NCBI GenBank assembly: GCA_030913385.1
Contig: CP133159.1
Coordinates: 2,006,584-2,070,583, forward strand
Direction of reading: 5' to 3'
Origin: Cytophagaceae bacterium ABcell3
GTDB taxonomy: Bacteria > Bacteroidota > Bacteroidia > Cytophagales > Cytophagaceae
Length of the DNA stretch: 64,000 bases
A program made the translations under genes and the position numbers. Under the pieces are notes generated by a model. It searched no databases, was not told where the DNA came from, and saw only the letters and a program-made list of their open reading frames with translations. The first letter of the stretch is position 1; the number at the start of each line of letters is the position of its first letter. Shown here one piece after another: positions 24,869 through 33,732 of this stretch.

Positions 24869-26602
24869 TTAGAATGGAATAAGGCTTCCCAGCACTGCAG
24901 CAACTCCTGAGATGACCAGTGTAGCCACTACCCACCATGAAGCTGACATGGCTGTTTTTCTGGTGTTCTCAGCCTGCTGAAGCGCATAGAGTTTGGCATA
25001 TTCTAATGTTTCTTTGGTTTTTTCTTCTACTTTTTCTGCAAAATCCAAAGTGTCCTGTTTAGCTTCCTCAAATTTTTCAAAGATGAGTTCCGCTTCGCCT
25101 TTGCTCAGTGATGAGTTGGCACTGATAAGGGCTACCATGGTATCTTTGTCAAACTTTTGGAACCGTTCTTTCAGGATAGGGACGGCCGCATTTGGATCAT
25201 GAAGCATTTGGGTGAAATCCTGCTTCATTCTGTCGTAATTTAGCTCTTCGCGATCCATAGAGTTAAAGTACTTCCTTACTTTATTTTCGAATTGTGTAAG
25301 GACTCCTTCTGCCTTATCCATTTGCTTGGTCGCTTTGCTTGATCCTTCAGTAGCCACTTCCGCTGTTTTTTCTTTATTTTCCCTAAGCTTGTTGCCTAAG
25401 TTAAGTACTACATTTTGAACCTGGCTAACTACTTTTTTTGCTTCCTCTTCGTCTATGTCTGTTCTTGCAGAAATAGCATTGACAATAGCTGCACGATCCA
25501 GGCTTTTTATTTTTCTTCTCATGATGTCCTTTGAACTAACAGGATCTCTCATGATTGTTTCGATATCTTTTTTCAGACGGTCTGCTGTAAACTCTTTTTT
25601 ATCCGTAGCGTTTAAGTAATCAGCTACTTTCTTTCTAAAGTTTTCAGCATCCTCATCTGTGCCTGGCGTAAACTTGTCAAAAGCCTCGGTCAATTTATCA
25701 GCATTGCTACCGCCAGATTTTACAATACCCTTTGCTTCATCAAAAGTCTGCTTTAATTTACTCGCTTTTTCCTTAGAAATAGTAGGGGTGGATTCTGCAA
25801 TTTCCACAAAAGTCTTTTTAAGCAATCCTTCGTCGGTAAACTCAGTCTTTTGCTTAAATTCCAGTTCATTTAAAATGGATACTAGATCATCTTTTATTTT
25901 ATCATAATCCAGATCTTTAGGCTGCATTTTTTGGATGTAATCGTCAAAGTTTTTGACGATTTTGTTATTGTCCATTACCCCTGCAATTTCAGACCTAATG
26001 GCACCTACAGTTTTTTGCGCAACATTGGCCATTTTGTCTTCTTCAGATTTTCCAAAGATAGCTTTTGCAGTGTCTGCAGAAGCTTTAAATCCTTCTCTTG
26101 CCATGTTCCAGATAGTTCCGGTAATGGATCTGCCTACTCTGTAATCCAAATAAGCGACAGTGGTCATGGTCAGAGCCCAAATGACAAGCCCTAAAGTAAT
26201 ACCTAGACCAACATCGGCTATAAGGCTAAACCTTACTGCTAACCAACTGGCAAAGAACAACGAAATGGCAGACGCCAAAACAGACCACAAACCTGCTGCC
26301 GATGTTATTTTTACACCAAGCGGTGTGCTGCTTTCACTGCTTTCGTCTTTCTTGTCTGACTTGTTCTCGTTTTTATTTCCTGTAAACTTATCCTTTATAT
26401 TACCGATCAGGGATATACCTGTAGCGGTAGCAAGTGCCGATAATAGCAGCTGAAATGCAAGTGCTAGTATAACACCTGCTATAACGCTGAAGAAAAACTG
26501 TGGACTTAGGTTGATAAACCCTGTTTCAGGTACCTGTGCCATACCTTTAAGGGCCGTTCCGCCTATCAGTCCTCCTGTCAATACTATACCTTTCCCTTTC
26601 AT
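24869..26602 (-). CDS. Membrane protein with three internal ~77-residue repeats
   Basis: 577 residues. Hydrophobic segments occur near residues 36-62, 103-127, 130-152 and 555-572. Between the third and the last lie three related helical units at about 218-292, 321-398 and 438-516. Each has the pattern Y-x(7,9)-(D/E)L-(N/D)YD-(R/K)-(I/M)K-(Q/D)D, a segment such as IMRDP or MLHDP, then FDRxxxV-x-ISA and an acidic -(E/D)EEAxxV- end. Similar repeats are recalled in some large cyanobacterial membrane proteins, but this was not checked. A coiled coil at 518-548 leads into the last helix. Function is unknown. It is convergent with the lactate permease. Confidence 0.75.
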   Translation of the reverse strand: MKGKGIVLTGGLIGGTALKGMAQVPETGFINLSPQFFFSVIAGVILALAFQLLLSALATATGISLIGNIKDKFTGNKNENKSDKKDESSESSTPLGVKITSAAGLWSVLASAISLFFASWLAVRFSLIADVGLGITLGLVIWALTMTTVAYLDYRVGRSITGTIWNMAREGFKASADTAKAIFGKSEEDKMANVAQKTVGAIRSEIAGVMDNNKIVKNFDDYIQKMQPKDLDYDKIKDDLVSILNELEFKQKTEFTDEGLLKKTFVEIAESTPTISKEKASKLKQTFDEAKGIVKSGGSNADKLTEAFDKFTPGTDEDAENFRKKVADYLNATDKKEFTADRLKKDIETIMRDPVSSKDIMRRKIKSLDRAAIVNAISARTDIDEEEAKKVVSQVQNVVLNLGNKLRENKEKTAEVATEGSSKATKQMDKAEGVLTQFENKVRKYFNSMDREELNYDRMKQDFTQMLHDPNAAVPILKERFQKFDKDTMVALISANSSLSKGEAELIFEKFEEAKQDTLDFAEKVEEKTKETLEYAKLYALQQAENTRKTAMSASWWVVATLVISGVAAVLGSLIPF

Positions 26603-26712
26603 ATCTCCTTTTTCTTTAGCCTACAACTAAATCAACGAGTTGGTTAATGGAATTGGTTCCCGATAACTTTTGGGTTCACATGCAGTTTTCTTACAAGGAG
26701 CATAAGTGAAAT

Positions 26713-27603
26713 ATGAGAGATTTTTTTAAGGTTTTGAAACGTGCTGTGGTTGAATACATAGATGATGAACCATTTGACTTAAGTGCAATTGTGGCCTTTT
26801 ATGCAATATTTTCTCTTCCGGCTTTATTGATCATTGTCATTTCTTTGGTAGGATATGTGTTTGGGCATGATGCTGTGGAGGGTGAGATAGAAGCTCAAAT
26901 ATCAGAAGCCATTGGACAGGAAGCGGCTGTTCAGGTTCAAACCATGATAGCCAATGCCTACGAAGATGAAAACACCAAATTAATGACTATTATCGGTATA
27001 GCGGTACTTTTGTTTGGTGCTACTTCTGTGTTGGTATCTCTGCAAAGATCGCTGAATCGGGTTTGGTGGGTTCGGACAAAAAAAGAAAGTACTGGGGTCA
27101 AGAAAATTGCCAGAGACCGAATTGCCTCATTTGGGATTATCCTTGCCATCGGGTTTCTCTTACTTATATCTTTACTCGTTACAGCAGGGTTGTCAGCACT
27201 TGGTTCATGGGTAAGGCAAGCTTTGCCCACTTCTTTGTATTACTTTTTTTATGTATTACATTTTGTTGTTTCTCTTACTTTTATTGCCGTTCTGTTTTCG
27301 TTGTTGTTTAAATTCCTCCCAGATGTACGTGTTCAGTGGAAAAGCTTATGGAAAGGTGCTTTGTTTACCTCGTTTTTGTTTATGATAGGCAAATTTGCCA
27401 TGGGTATATATTTTGGCAATATGGATCCAGCCTCTTCTTATGGAGCGGCGGGTTCTGTTATTTTGATTCTCTTATGGGTAAATTACTCTTGCCTGATTCT
27501 TTTTCTTGGTGCAAAATTTACCAAAAAATATGCTGAATATCACCACCACTATGTAGAGCCAAAACCTCATGCAGAATGGTCTGCTCATGGCTTTGGGGCT
27601 TGA
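26713..27603 (+). CDS. YihY/BrkB family membrane protein, copy 1
   Basis: 296 residues with six predicted helices. The family core is visible: AIVAFYAIFSLPALLIIVISLVGYV, LMTIIGIAVLLFGATSVLVSLQRSLNRVW, LWKGALFTSFLFMIGKFAMGIYF, and YGAAGSVILILLWVNYSCLILFLGAKFTKKYAE. YihY/BrkB proteins are inner-membrane proteins of unsettled function (once mislabelled RNase BN). It starts about 110 nt upstream of, and divergent from, the triple-repeat protein. A paralogue lies at 34933-35844. Confidence 0.9.
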   Translation: MRDFFKVLKRAVVEYIDDEPFDLSAIVAFYAIFSLPALLIIVISLVGYVFGHDAVEGEIEAQISEAIGQEAAVQVQTMIANAYEDENTKLMTIIGIAVLLFGATSVLVSLQRSLNRVWWVRTKKESTGVKKIARDRIASFGIILAIGFLLLISLLVTAGLSALGSWVRQALPTSLYYFFYVLHFVVSLTFIAVLFSLLFKFLPDVRVQWKSLWKGALFTSFLFMIGKFAMGIYFGNMDPASSYGAAGSVILILLWVNYSCLILFLGAKFTKKYAEYHHHYVEPKPHAEWSAHGFGA

Positions 27604-27630
27604 TGGAGTATCCAGATTATGCAATAGGGG

Positions 27631-27727
27631 GCGTCATGAGGGGCAAAACAAAAAATCGAGCAAGCGACTGACTGACTTGAGGTAGCTTTGTCACGTAATA
27701 GAAGTTCCTATTGTATATTTCGGGTTT
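27631..27727 (+). repeat. Dispersed intergenic repeat R1, copy 2
   Basis: It shares GCAAAACA, GAGCAAGCGACTGA, ACGTAATAGAAGTTCC and ATTGTATATTTCGGGTTTA with the 7525 copy in the same orientation. Confidence 0.65.
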
Positions 27728-29462
27728 ATTTTACAATTACCGTGTAGTTTTTGCTGTTTTGCCCAGGTTTCATCCATCCGGGGGCAATATCTATCCTTAA
27801 TGTATACGTTCCAGCAAAATCGGGCATAATGACTTTTACTTCTTGGTCTACGGAAGCGCCTGGTTCCAAACGGTTCGTTATAATATCTTGTTTGAGTTGT
27901 GTAGGCGTGGGGTGTTCTTCAAACATTCTAGGGAGCAACTTGGCCATTAGGTCAGGGTTTGCGTTAAAGTCTACTGTTTGCTTAAAGTTGTTTTTGATTC
28001 TGATGGGTAAACGAATAGTGTCACCTTGGTCAAACTCCAGGTTTTCCGGCAGTACTTCAATGTCTACTTTGTTGTATGACCTAAAGTTGTTTATGTGCCG
28101 GTAGTAAATATATTCTCCAAATACTGTTTTTAATGAATCAGAATCTGGCAGGGGTGACCTGTGAATTTTTATAATATTTTTTCCTTGTAGAGAGTCTTCA
28201 AAAGGCCAAAAATCATACATGTTTCCCCTGGCTCCGCTGGTGTTGTAACTGTGTCCGGTGCCTTGGTCTGAATAAAAGTTATATTTGGAAGCCCATTGGT
28301 ATGAGTTGATAAAAACTACAGGACGGCCTTCTGCAATTTCTTCTATCTCTTGCGCCCATTGGTCCCAACCATGAAATTGGGTCTTGAAACCTAGGCTTTT
28401 CCATGTAATGTCAGAAACCATTAGAAAACGTGCTCCTGCTATAAAAATAACAGAGGGAATGGTTAGGTACAATATCCATTTTCTTAGCTTTTCATGATAT
28501 AATGCTTTATTGTAACTGAGGATAATTAATGGAATAAATGCTGGAATTGTCCAGTTTGCTTCTACCCAACCTTTAAATGTTGACAAGAAGAAGAAAAAGA
28601 AAATACCAAACATGGTGTATTTCAAGGCCCGCTCAAACTGATTGCTTACTTTATACGAAAAAGCAGTGTATAGTACAAAAATGCCAATAAATGGGCCTGT
28701 TACTAACAGTTGTCCCAACAGGTAATCTAATGTATACCGTACCTGGTAAGGGTCTGTAGAACGTGTAACCAAATGATATCTTAAAGAAGGATAGTCGTTA
28801 TCTATTTGCCACAATATATGTGGGAGAAATAAAACAAAAGAAAAAAGTACAATTCTCCAGAAGGAAACCCTGATGAGTAGGAGTGGGTTAGACAGAATGA
28901 CGAAAAACAAAACTAATACCCCATGGTATTTGCTATACAAAAGTAAGGCTATGGTGACCGCAAGGAGCAACTCTGATTTGATGCCTGGGTGCTGTAAAAA
29001 ATATTTATATACATAAAAGAACAATGCAGTAAAGAGGATCAGCGGTATGTCCGGTACAGCTAGGAAGCCACTGGCATTGAACATGCTGATAGAAAAAGCA
29101 ATAGCTGCAAAAAGCAGGACATCCTTTTTGTCTTTATCAGTCATTTTCCAAATGAGGTAAACAGCCAGTGTGCTGCTGATGGCGATGAAAAAACGTACCC
29201 CAAATTCATTTTGGAAGAGCGTGTATCCCGCTTTAATCAAAACAGCAATTGCAGGTGGGTGGTCAAAATACCCCCAGTCTGGGAAACGGCTAAACATCCA
29301 GTAGTAACTTTCGTCATGCGCTAGCTGGATCAATCCGCCTTGAATGAGGTTGATCGTAAGCCAAAAGATGAGAAATACTGAAATGTAAAAACCGGAGCTA
29401 TACTCAGCTCCGGAGAACAGTTTTTGCCTTGTCATGTGCAATTGATGTTTTCCGTTTTGCAA
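27726..29462 (-). CDS. GT39-like membrane glycosyltransferase (ArnT/PMT type)
   Basis: 578 residues. The first periplasmic loop carries LAHDESYYWMFSRFPDWGYFDHPPAIAVLIK, whose DE-x-YY-x-W and DHPP pattern is the acidic catalytic signature of undecaprenyl-phosphate-dependent GT39/GT83 enzymes. About ten more transmembrane helices follow. The last ~200 residues form a soluble beta-rich domain (LEFDQGDTIRLPIRIKNNF ... MPDFAGTYTLRIDIAPGW). The protein probably transfers a sugar from a polyprenyl carrier to lipid A, protein or glycan; the acceptor is unknown. It is followed downstream by R1 repeat copy 2. Confidence 0.85.
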   Translation of the reverse strand: MQNGKHQLHMTRQKLFSGAEYSSGFYISVFLIFWLTINLIQGGLIQLAHDESYYWMFSRFPDWGYFDHPPAIAVLIKAGYTLFQNEFGVRFFIAISSTLAVYLIWKMTDKDKKDVLLFAAIAFSISMFNASGFLAVPDIPLILFTALFFYVYKYFLQHPGIKSELLLAVTIALLLYSKYHGVLVLFFVILSNPLLLIRVSFWRIVLFSFVLFLPHILWQIDNDYPSLRYHLVTRSTDPYQVRYTLDYLLGQLLVTGPFIGIFVLYTAFSYKVSNQFERALKYTMFGIFFFFFLSTFKGWVEANWTIPAFIPLIILSYNKALYHEKLRKWILYLTIPSVIFIAGARFLMVSDITWKSLGFKTQFHGWDQWAQEIEEIAEGRPVVFINSYQWASKYNFYSDQGTGHSYNTSGARGNMYDFWPFEDSLQGKNIIKIHRSPLPDSDSLKTVFGEYIYYRHINNFRSYNKVDIEVLPENLEFDQGDTIRLPIRIKNNFKQTVDFNANPDLMAKLLPRMFEEHPTPTQLKQDIITNRLEPGASVDQEVKVIMPDFAGTYTLRIDIAPGWMKPGQNSKNYTVIVK

Positions 29463-29498
29463 ATATACAATTGCCGCATGAGGAATTTAGGAAAAAAC

Positions 29499-30233
29499 TC
29501 AGAAGTTAAACGAAGCGCCAAACAGTCCATAGTGAAATAGTACTGAGTTGTCTGTTCCATTAATGCCTGTTTCGGTATGCATCATTCTATAACCTATCCG
29601 CGCAGTGACATGTGGTGAAACTGCGTAAGGTAAAGCCACCTGGTAGTCCAGAAACCGGCCATTGTCTGTATAAATACCGTCACCTTCTACCAATATACCT
29701 AACCTGTTAAACAATCTAGCTTCGGCATGAAAATGGACTAAAGGCGTTATGTCAAGTTCTGTTTGTTGCGTGCCCATATCTCCCTGTCTTAGGAAAATGG
29801 CTTTGTCCATAACATTTCCAGAGATACCAGCTGCTGCTTGTACCCTGTCTCCCAATAAAAAGAAGTACCTGTATGTTGCTCTGTAATTGTTTAGCGTGTA
29901 AGTAAGTGCTGTTCCTGTATTTGCCTGAAAGACATTGCCGTTAAGGCTAAAGCTTTCATCAAATGTGCCACTATAACGCTGCTGAAGCGGGGCATAGGTA
30001 AAGAATATGTCATGTCTGCATGCTATCCTATATCCTAACCTTAGCCTAAGTGCAAATGCAGGATCCGAGCCTAGTTCTGTTCCGGCATTGAACTCTGACA
30101 TGCCTTCTCCCGGACTTGATATTCTGTTATATCCTTCTAAAGCTCCTGCGGCTTCAAAATCTGTAATTACCTGTGCTTTTGATTCTACTACACAAAATGT
30201 GATTAAAAACGATATTATTACTAACCTCCACAT
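29499..30233 (-). CDS. Predicted outer-membrane beta-barrel protein
   Basis: 244 residues with a signal peptide (LVIISFLITFCVVESKAQ). Strand-like amphipathic segments include ALRLRLGYRIACRHDIFFTYAP and YALPYAVSPHVTARIGYRMM, and the C-terminus is YGLFGASFNF, with the terminal Phe typical of barrels. The family is not recognised. It lies 36 nt upstream of the GT39 gene in the same direction and may be co-transcribed, suggesting an envelope-linked role. Confidence 0.7.
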   Translation of the reverse strand: MWRLVIISFLITFCVVESKAQVITDFEAAGALEGYNRISSPGEGMSEFNAGTELGSDPAFALRLRLGYRIACRHDIFFTYAPLQQRYSGTFDESFSLNGNVFQANTGTALTYTLNNYRATYRYFFLLGDRVQAAAGISGNVMDKAIFLRQGDMGTQQTELDITPLVHFHAEARLFNRLGILVEGDGIYTDNGRFLDYQVALPYAVSPHVTARIGYRMMHTETGINGTDNSVLFHYGLFGASFNF

Positions 30234-30344
30234 ACCTTTCTCCCTTTACGTTTTATAAAAGAACCTGATTAATATTATATTTGTTGAGTGCGATTTAAAT
30301 TTTTTCTATTTCTTTTAGGTTGATATGTAAAAAAAGGAAAAAGT

Positions 30345-30566
30345 ATGGCAGGATGTGGATATGTATGTCCTTCGTGTAATAATAGTGGTTTTGATGAAGC
30401 TGGCAATGCCTGCCATTGGTGCAGACCAGTGAATCAGAGCAAGTGTACCGAAGAGCCTAATAAGGATGAGGACATAGAATCCTGGTTGGAGAATGTGCAT
30501 GGAGGGTCTTGTTGCTGGGATGATAATGACTACGATGATGAATCAGAACAAGATAAAGATAAATAG
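30345..30566 (+). CDS. Small cysteine-rich acidic protein
   Basis: 73 residues with eight Cys. The N-terminal part, CGYVCPSCNNSGFDEAGNACHWC, resembles a single DnaJ-type CxxC zinc module (CPSC...CHWC), and SCCW lies further on. The tail is very acidic (DDNDYDDESEQDKDK). A metal-binding role is likely, and identity is unknown. A GC-rich hairpin follows at 30567-30600. Confidence 0.55.
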   Translation: MAGCGYVCPSCNNSGFDEAGNACHWCRPVNQSKCTEEPNKDEDIESWLENVHGGSCCWDDNDYDDESEQDKDK

Positions 30567-30600
30567 CCGCCAACCCAGCAAATGGCTGGATTGACGGCGG
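30567..30600 (+). terminator. GC-rich hairpin after the cysteine-rich ORF
   Basis: CCGCC / GGCGG outer arms and CCAGC / GCTGG inner arms. It has no strong T tract, so it could be a terminator or a transcript-end stabiliser. Confidence 0.5.
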
Positions 30601-30631
30601 GGTTGACGGAATTATGCTTTTGCTCCTTTTA

Positions 30632-31363
30632 TTAAGCTTGTGCTTTTTGCAGTCTTTTCTCTGCTAGTTTCAATGTTTTTTTTGCTACATTTTCTGCAGC
30701 TTTAGGACCTACTCCAGTTACAAAAGGATAGTCCACTTCTGTATGGCCAGGGGTGAATAGTGACCTTAGAAAGTTGAAGTTGCTGACTTTGGCTCCTGAC
30801 TTTTTCATTTTATCTTCGTTAGAATAGGGGATAGGCACAAATTTCTCGTGAACCCATCCTGCTTTTAATAAAATATTGTCAAGTTTTTCAGGAAAGCCTG
30901 TCATCTTTTTGTCGGCTACTATGGGTTTGCTTCCGTCGTTTACAAACCCAAAGGTGGATGTACCGTGACATACTGCCGATAGCAACTTGCCTTTCTGATA
31001 AGCTTCTAATATTTTTTGGTGTAGCTCCCTGTCTATGTTTACATCGAATAAGCAGCCATGGCCTCCCGGTAGGTAAATAATATCTGTTTCATCCGTATTC
31101 ATGTTTCCAACCGGCTGTACTTGGCTAAACTTATTGACGATTTCTTTCCCTATTTCGGTATCAGGTGAAAAAGATTCAGATAGCCCCAAGCCAAATGTGC
31201 TCATGACTTCATTTTTCTCCAGACTTTTCGGATCTCCCTTAGGTTGATGCCCGTTTACCGTATAAAAATTGATCTCAGACCCGCTTTTTTGAAACTCTTT
31301 GTAAGCGTCATACAACTCTTCCCAATGAAAACCTACTGTACTTATGACCACTGCTACTTTCAT
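30632..31363 (-). CDS. DJ-1/PfpI-family protein (Hsp31-like, class I glutamine amidotransferase fold)
   Basis: The ATG at 31363 (MKVAVVISTVGFHWEEL) is chosen; a longer frame from 31399 adds only MLKNKKGNKHFS. About 243 residues. The nucleophile elbow SAVCHGTSTFGFVNDG has the Cys, FHWEELYDAYKEFQKSG has the conserved Glu, and PGGHGCLFDV is the family loop. Related Hsp31/glyoxalase III proteins detoxify methylglyoxal or act as chaperones. The C-terminal TPGHTEVDYPFVTGVGP fits this family. It is monocistronic. Confidence 0.85.
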   Translation of the reverse strand: MKVAVVISTVGFHWEELYDAYKEFQKSGSEINFYTVNGHQPKGDPKSLEKNEVMSTFGLGLSESFSPDTEIGKEIVNKFSQVQPVGNMNTDETDIIYLPGGHGCLFDVNIDRELHQKILEAYQKGKLLSAVCHGTSTFGFVNDGSKPIVADKKMTGFPEKLDNILLKAGWVHEKFVPIPYSNEDKMKKSGAKVSNFNFLRSLFTPGHTEVDYPFVTGVGPKAAENVAKKTLKLAEKRLQKAQA

Positions 31364-31489
31364 ACTAAAATGTTTATTGCCCTTCTTATTTTTCAACAAT
31401 GGTTAAATTGTTTTCGTTTTATGGAACTTTTTCAAGATTTGCTCATACCGTGTTCAGTACGGCTGATGTGAATTGGTTTGTGTTATTTT

Positions 31490-32024
31490 TATTTGTTAGT
31501 CAGTTGGTTGTGTGTTTGGTGCGAAAAATTTTCATATAGCTTTAACAATTTGCTTATACCGCCAGTTGAATTTATAGAGAGACGGAATTAGAGGGAGTTG
31601 GATTTTAAATTGCTGTTTTATTTCGACTTGTTGTTCTGACGTATGGTGCTGTAGGTAGAGGAGTTGGGGCATACGGAAGTGATACGGAAGTTGCAGTGCG
31701 GTTGGTAAGTGATACACGTTGGTTTGGTTTGTGAAGTTGGGTGTTGTTGGCAAGTGGAGTTTGAAGTGTGGTTGGATAGCTTATGTGAAGTTGGAAAGTA
31801 GGGTAGTAGCTAGCAGGGTTGATTGTGCGTTTGGCAGTGTTGAGGAGTGAGAAGGGGCAAAACGTAGGAAAGCAGCTTAAGAGGGAATGGTAGAGGAGAG
31901 ATATCAGCAGACAATCAAGTTGATAAGTTAAAAACAAGAACCTTAGTGAAGAAAGATTTGAGGGGTGAGAAGTAAGGTTTGACAATACAGCGTGAAAACG
32001 GAGGCCATAGGTCTCCGTTTTTTT
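31490..32024 (+). other. C-poor, G/T-rich segment ending in a + strand terminator; candidate non-coding RNA
   Basis: Between the DJ-1 and DnaJ genes (both on the - strand) about 500 bases have no convincing gene. By my count the + strand of 31561-31980 is only about 8 percent C, while G and T dominate. The segment runs directly into a good + strand terminator. Minus-strand ORFs here are rich in S, T, L and P with no family features and look like composition artefacts. No tRNA or known riboswitch form is recognised. Confidence 0.4.
31995..32024 (+). terminator. Intrinsic terminator (+ strand)
   Basis: AAAACGGAG / CTCCGTTTT stem with a 9-nt loop and a run of seven T on the + strand. It abuts the stop codon of the - strand DnaJ gene. 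Confidence 0.75.
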
Positions 32025-32880
32025 ATGAGAGAAAATAAATGACCGTTAGGTGTATTATCCCATCAAATAAACCTGCAATACCAATTTTCATTTTAATCTC
32101 TGTACTTTTAACTATAAGAAGAAACATTAAGGAACATATGAAGTAAATGGCTATGAGAGGCCAGAACGTCTTAGTTGGGTGAATTAACGCTTCAAATTTT
32201 AATATCCTCTCGCCATTAAAAATTTCAGCATAATTGATAAATCCAAAAAGGCGAGTTGAGTATAGTGTTACTTCTTCGTTAAGTCCAAGGTTATAAGGTT
32301 TTACAGTAAGTGCCTTCCCGTTGGTAAAGTAAACCTTGTCCCTAGCGTTAGGATTAGAGGTGTGTCTAGCACTTTTTTTACCATATTGGTAAATTAAAAC
32401 AGTGGTTTCTGTAGACTTTACAGCGGGAAGTGTATAATCTATGACAAGAAGTGCATTAAACAATAAAAGAAAAGCTACCGGGTATTTCATGAAATAGCAG
32501 ATTTTTCTCATAGCTTCTTCATTCCTTGCCCAGCGTTTTGCCTCAGCTTTCTTTCTTCGCTCGTCTGCTTTTTTGCGTTGTTCTTCTTTTGCGTTATTAC
32601 GGTTTGTGCTGCTGTTTTTTTGCGAGGTGCTGTAACGGCTTCTTCTGGTGTTTTTTGTAGAACTGGTTTTAGTGTAGTTGGCTTTGGTAGGCCTCCTGTA
32701 CTTTTCTGGGTTCATCAGGTGGTCATGGGCTTGTCTCAGCCGGATGAACTTTGCCTGTGCTCCAGGCGCTTGGTTGATGTCAGGGTGGTACCTTTTGGCT
32801 AAGCGCCGAAAGGCTTTTTTTATTTGCTCTTTATCTGCGCCAGGAGTAAGTTCAAGTTCACGATACCACTTGCTGTTCAT
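32023..32880 (-). CDS. Membrane-anchored DnaJ-domain protein
   Basis: 285 residues. The J domain (residues 1-70) reads SKWYRELELTPGADKEQIKKAF with the HPD tripeptide (KRYHPDINQ). A basic, Ser/Arg-rich linker (KTSSTKNTRRSRYSTSQKNSS) and a Lys-rich helix follow. The C-terminal half has transmembrane helices (YPVAFLLLFNALLVIDYTL; FWPLIAIYFICSLMFLLIV) and a small extracytoplasmic domain. That half is related to 33004-33552, which suggests a membrane co-chaperone recruiting DnaK. The domain combination is not recognised. Confidence 0.8.
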   Translation of the reverse strand: MNSKWYRELELTPGADKEQIKKAFRRLAKRYHPDINQAPGAQAKFIRLRQAHDHLMNPEKYRRPTKANYTKTSSTKNTRRSRYSTSQKNSSTNRNNAKEEQRKKADERRKKAEAKRWARNEEAMRKICYFMKYPVAFLLLFNALLVIDYTLPAVKSTETTVLIYQYGKKSARHTSNPNARDKVYFTNGKALTVKPYNLGLNEEVTLYSTRLFGFINYAEIFNGERILKFEALIHPTKTFWPLIAIYFICSLMFLLIVKSTEIKMKIGIAGLFDGIIHLTVIYFLS

Positions 32881-33003
32881 TTGTTGTTTTTGATCGTTTG
32901 CCTGTTTTTTAGATAATGTTAACTTCCTAATATGGTGAAAATATCTTTAGAAATCAATTGGTGAACATGTTTAAACGCTGGATTTTCCCATAGCTTTCTC
33001 TTG

Positions 33004-33552
33004 CTAATTGAAAATTTCAGCAAGCAGGTAAAAGCCTAAGTTTGTAAAGACAATGAAGGTGCCGCCGCTTAGTTTGTGATTGTCCTTTTTTATTTTGAAG
33101 AAAGCCATTCCGAGGAATATCATCACTAAGGGATAAATGCGATGGATGGCGTGCTGATATGGTTCAATGGTTCTTGATCTATTGTTTCGGCTAACGCTCA
33201 GAGACTTTACTTTGCCCAACAGAAGTGAAGAAGATACACTTACTTCTTGGTGCAGCTCTACGGCACCGGCTGCTGTTTTGATGGTTTTCCCGTTTGACAA
33301 GGTGACTTTGTCATAAATATGTTTGCCTGCTTTATTAAACCTGCTTCCTTGGTCAAAGATAGGTTCAACTGCTGTAATGCTATGGCGGGATGTATGGCCG
33401 GGCAGGTGTAGGTCGGCAATAAGCAGTAGATTGATGAAAATTGTTGCTCCTACTAAAATTGAAATACCCTTGATAGTTAATTTTATAGCTTTATCGGCCT
33501 TTTGTTCCGCTAATTGTTGCTCTGTTGGTTTTTTAGAAGGATATTGTTTCAT
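33004..33552 (-). CDS. J-less paralogue of the membrane domain of the upstream DnaJ protein
   Basis: 182 residues. A short cytoplasmic helix (KKPTEQQLAEQKADKAIK) leads to a first transmembrane helix (GISILVGATIFINLLLIADLHLP). An external domain with DKVTLSNGKTIKTAAGAVELHQEVSVSSSLLLG follows, matching DKVYFTNGKALTVKPYNLGLNEEVTLYSTRLFG in the DnaJ protein. A shared helix pair ends the protein (IYPLVMIFLGMAFFK; FTNLGFYLLAEIFN). Hence it is a paralogue without the J domain. It lies about 120 nt upstream of the DnaJ gene and in the same direction. Function is unknown. Confidence 0.7.
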   Translation of the reverse strand: MKQYPSKKPTEQQLAEQKADKAIKLTIKGISILVGATIFINLLLIADLHLPGHTSRHSITAVEPIFDQGSRFNKAGKHIYDKVTLSNGKTIKTAAGAVELHQEVSVSSSLLLGKVKSLSVSRNNRSRTIEPYQHAIHRIYPLVMIFLGMAFFKIKKDNHKLSGGTFIVFTNLGFYLLAEIFN

Positions 33553-33732
33553 TTTTGCATCATACGTAAATTATCGTAGAGAGGGTTCTGTGTCTATTGC
33601 TTAATTTGCTGTTCATGACTTCTTTTCAATAGCTGGGAAATTGGGTAGTTGTAATAAGGTTGCTTAAGGGTAATTTTTTAAGATGCTATTTTTTTAGTTT
33701 TAAAGCAATATTAATTTCTGAACCCTTTCGAA

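Noticed and set aside
31532-31985. Minus-strand ORFs of 73 and 126 codons
   Set aside because: They lie in the C-poor segment and have low-complexity L/S/T/P composition with no family features.
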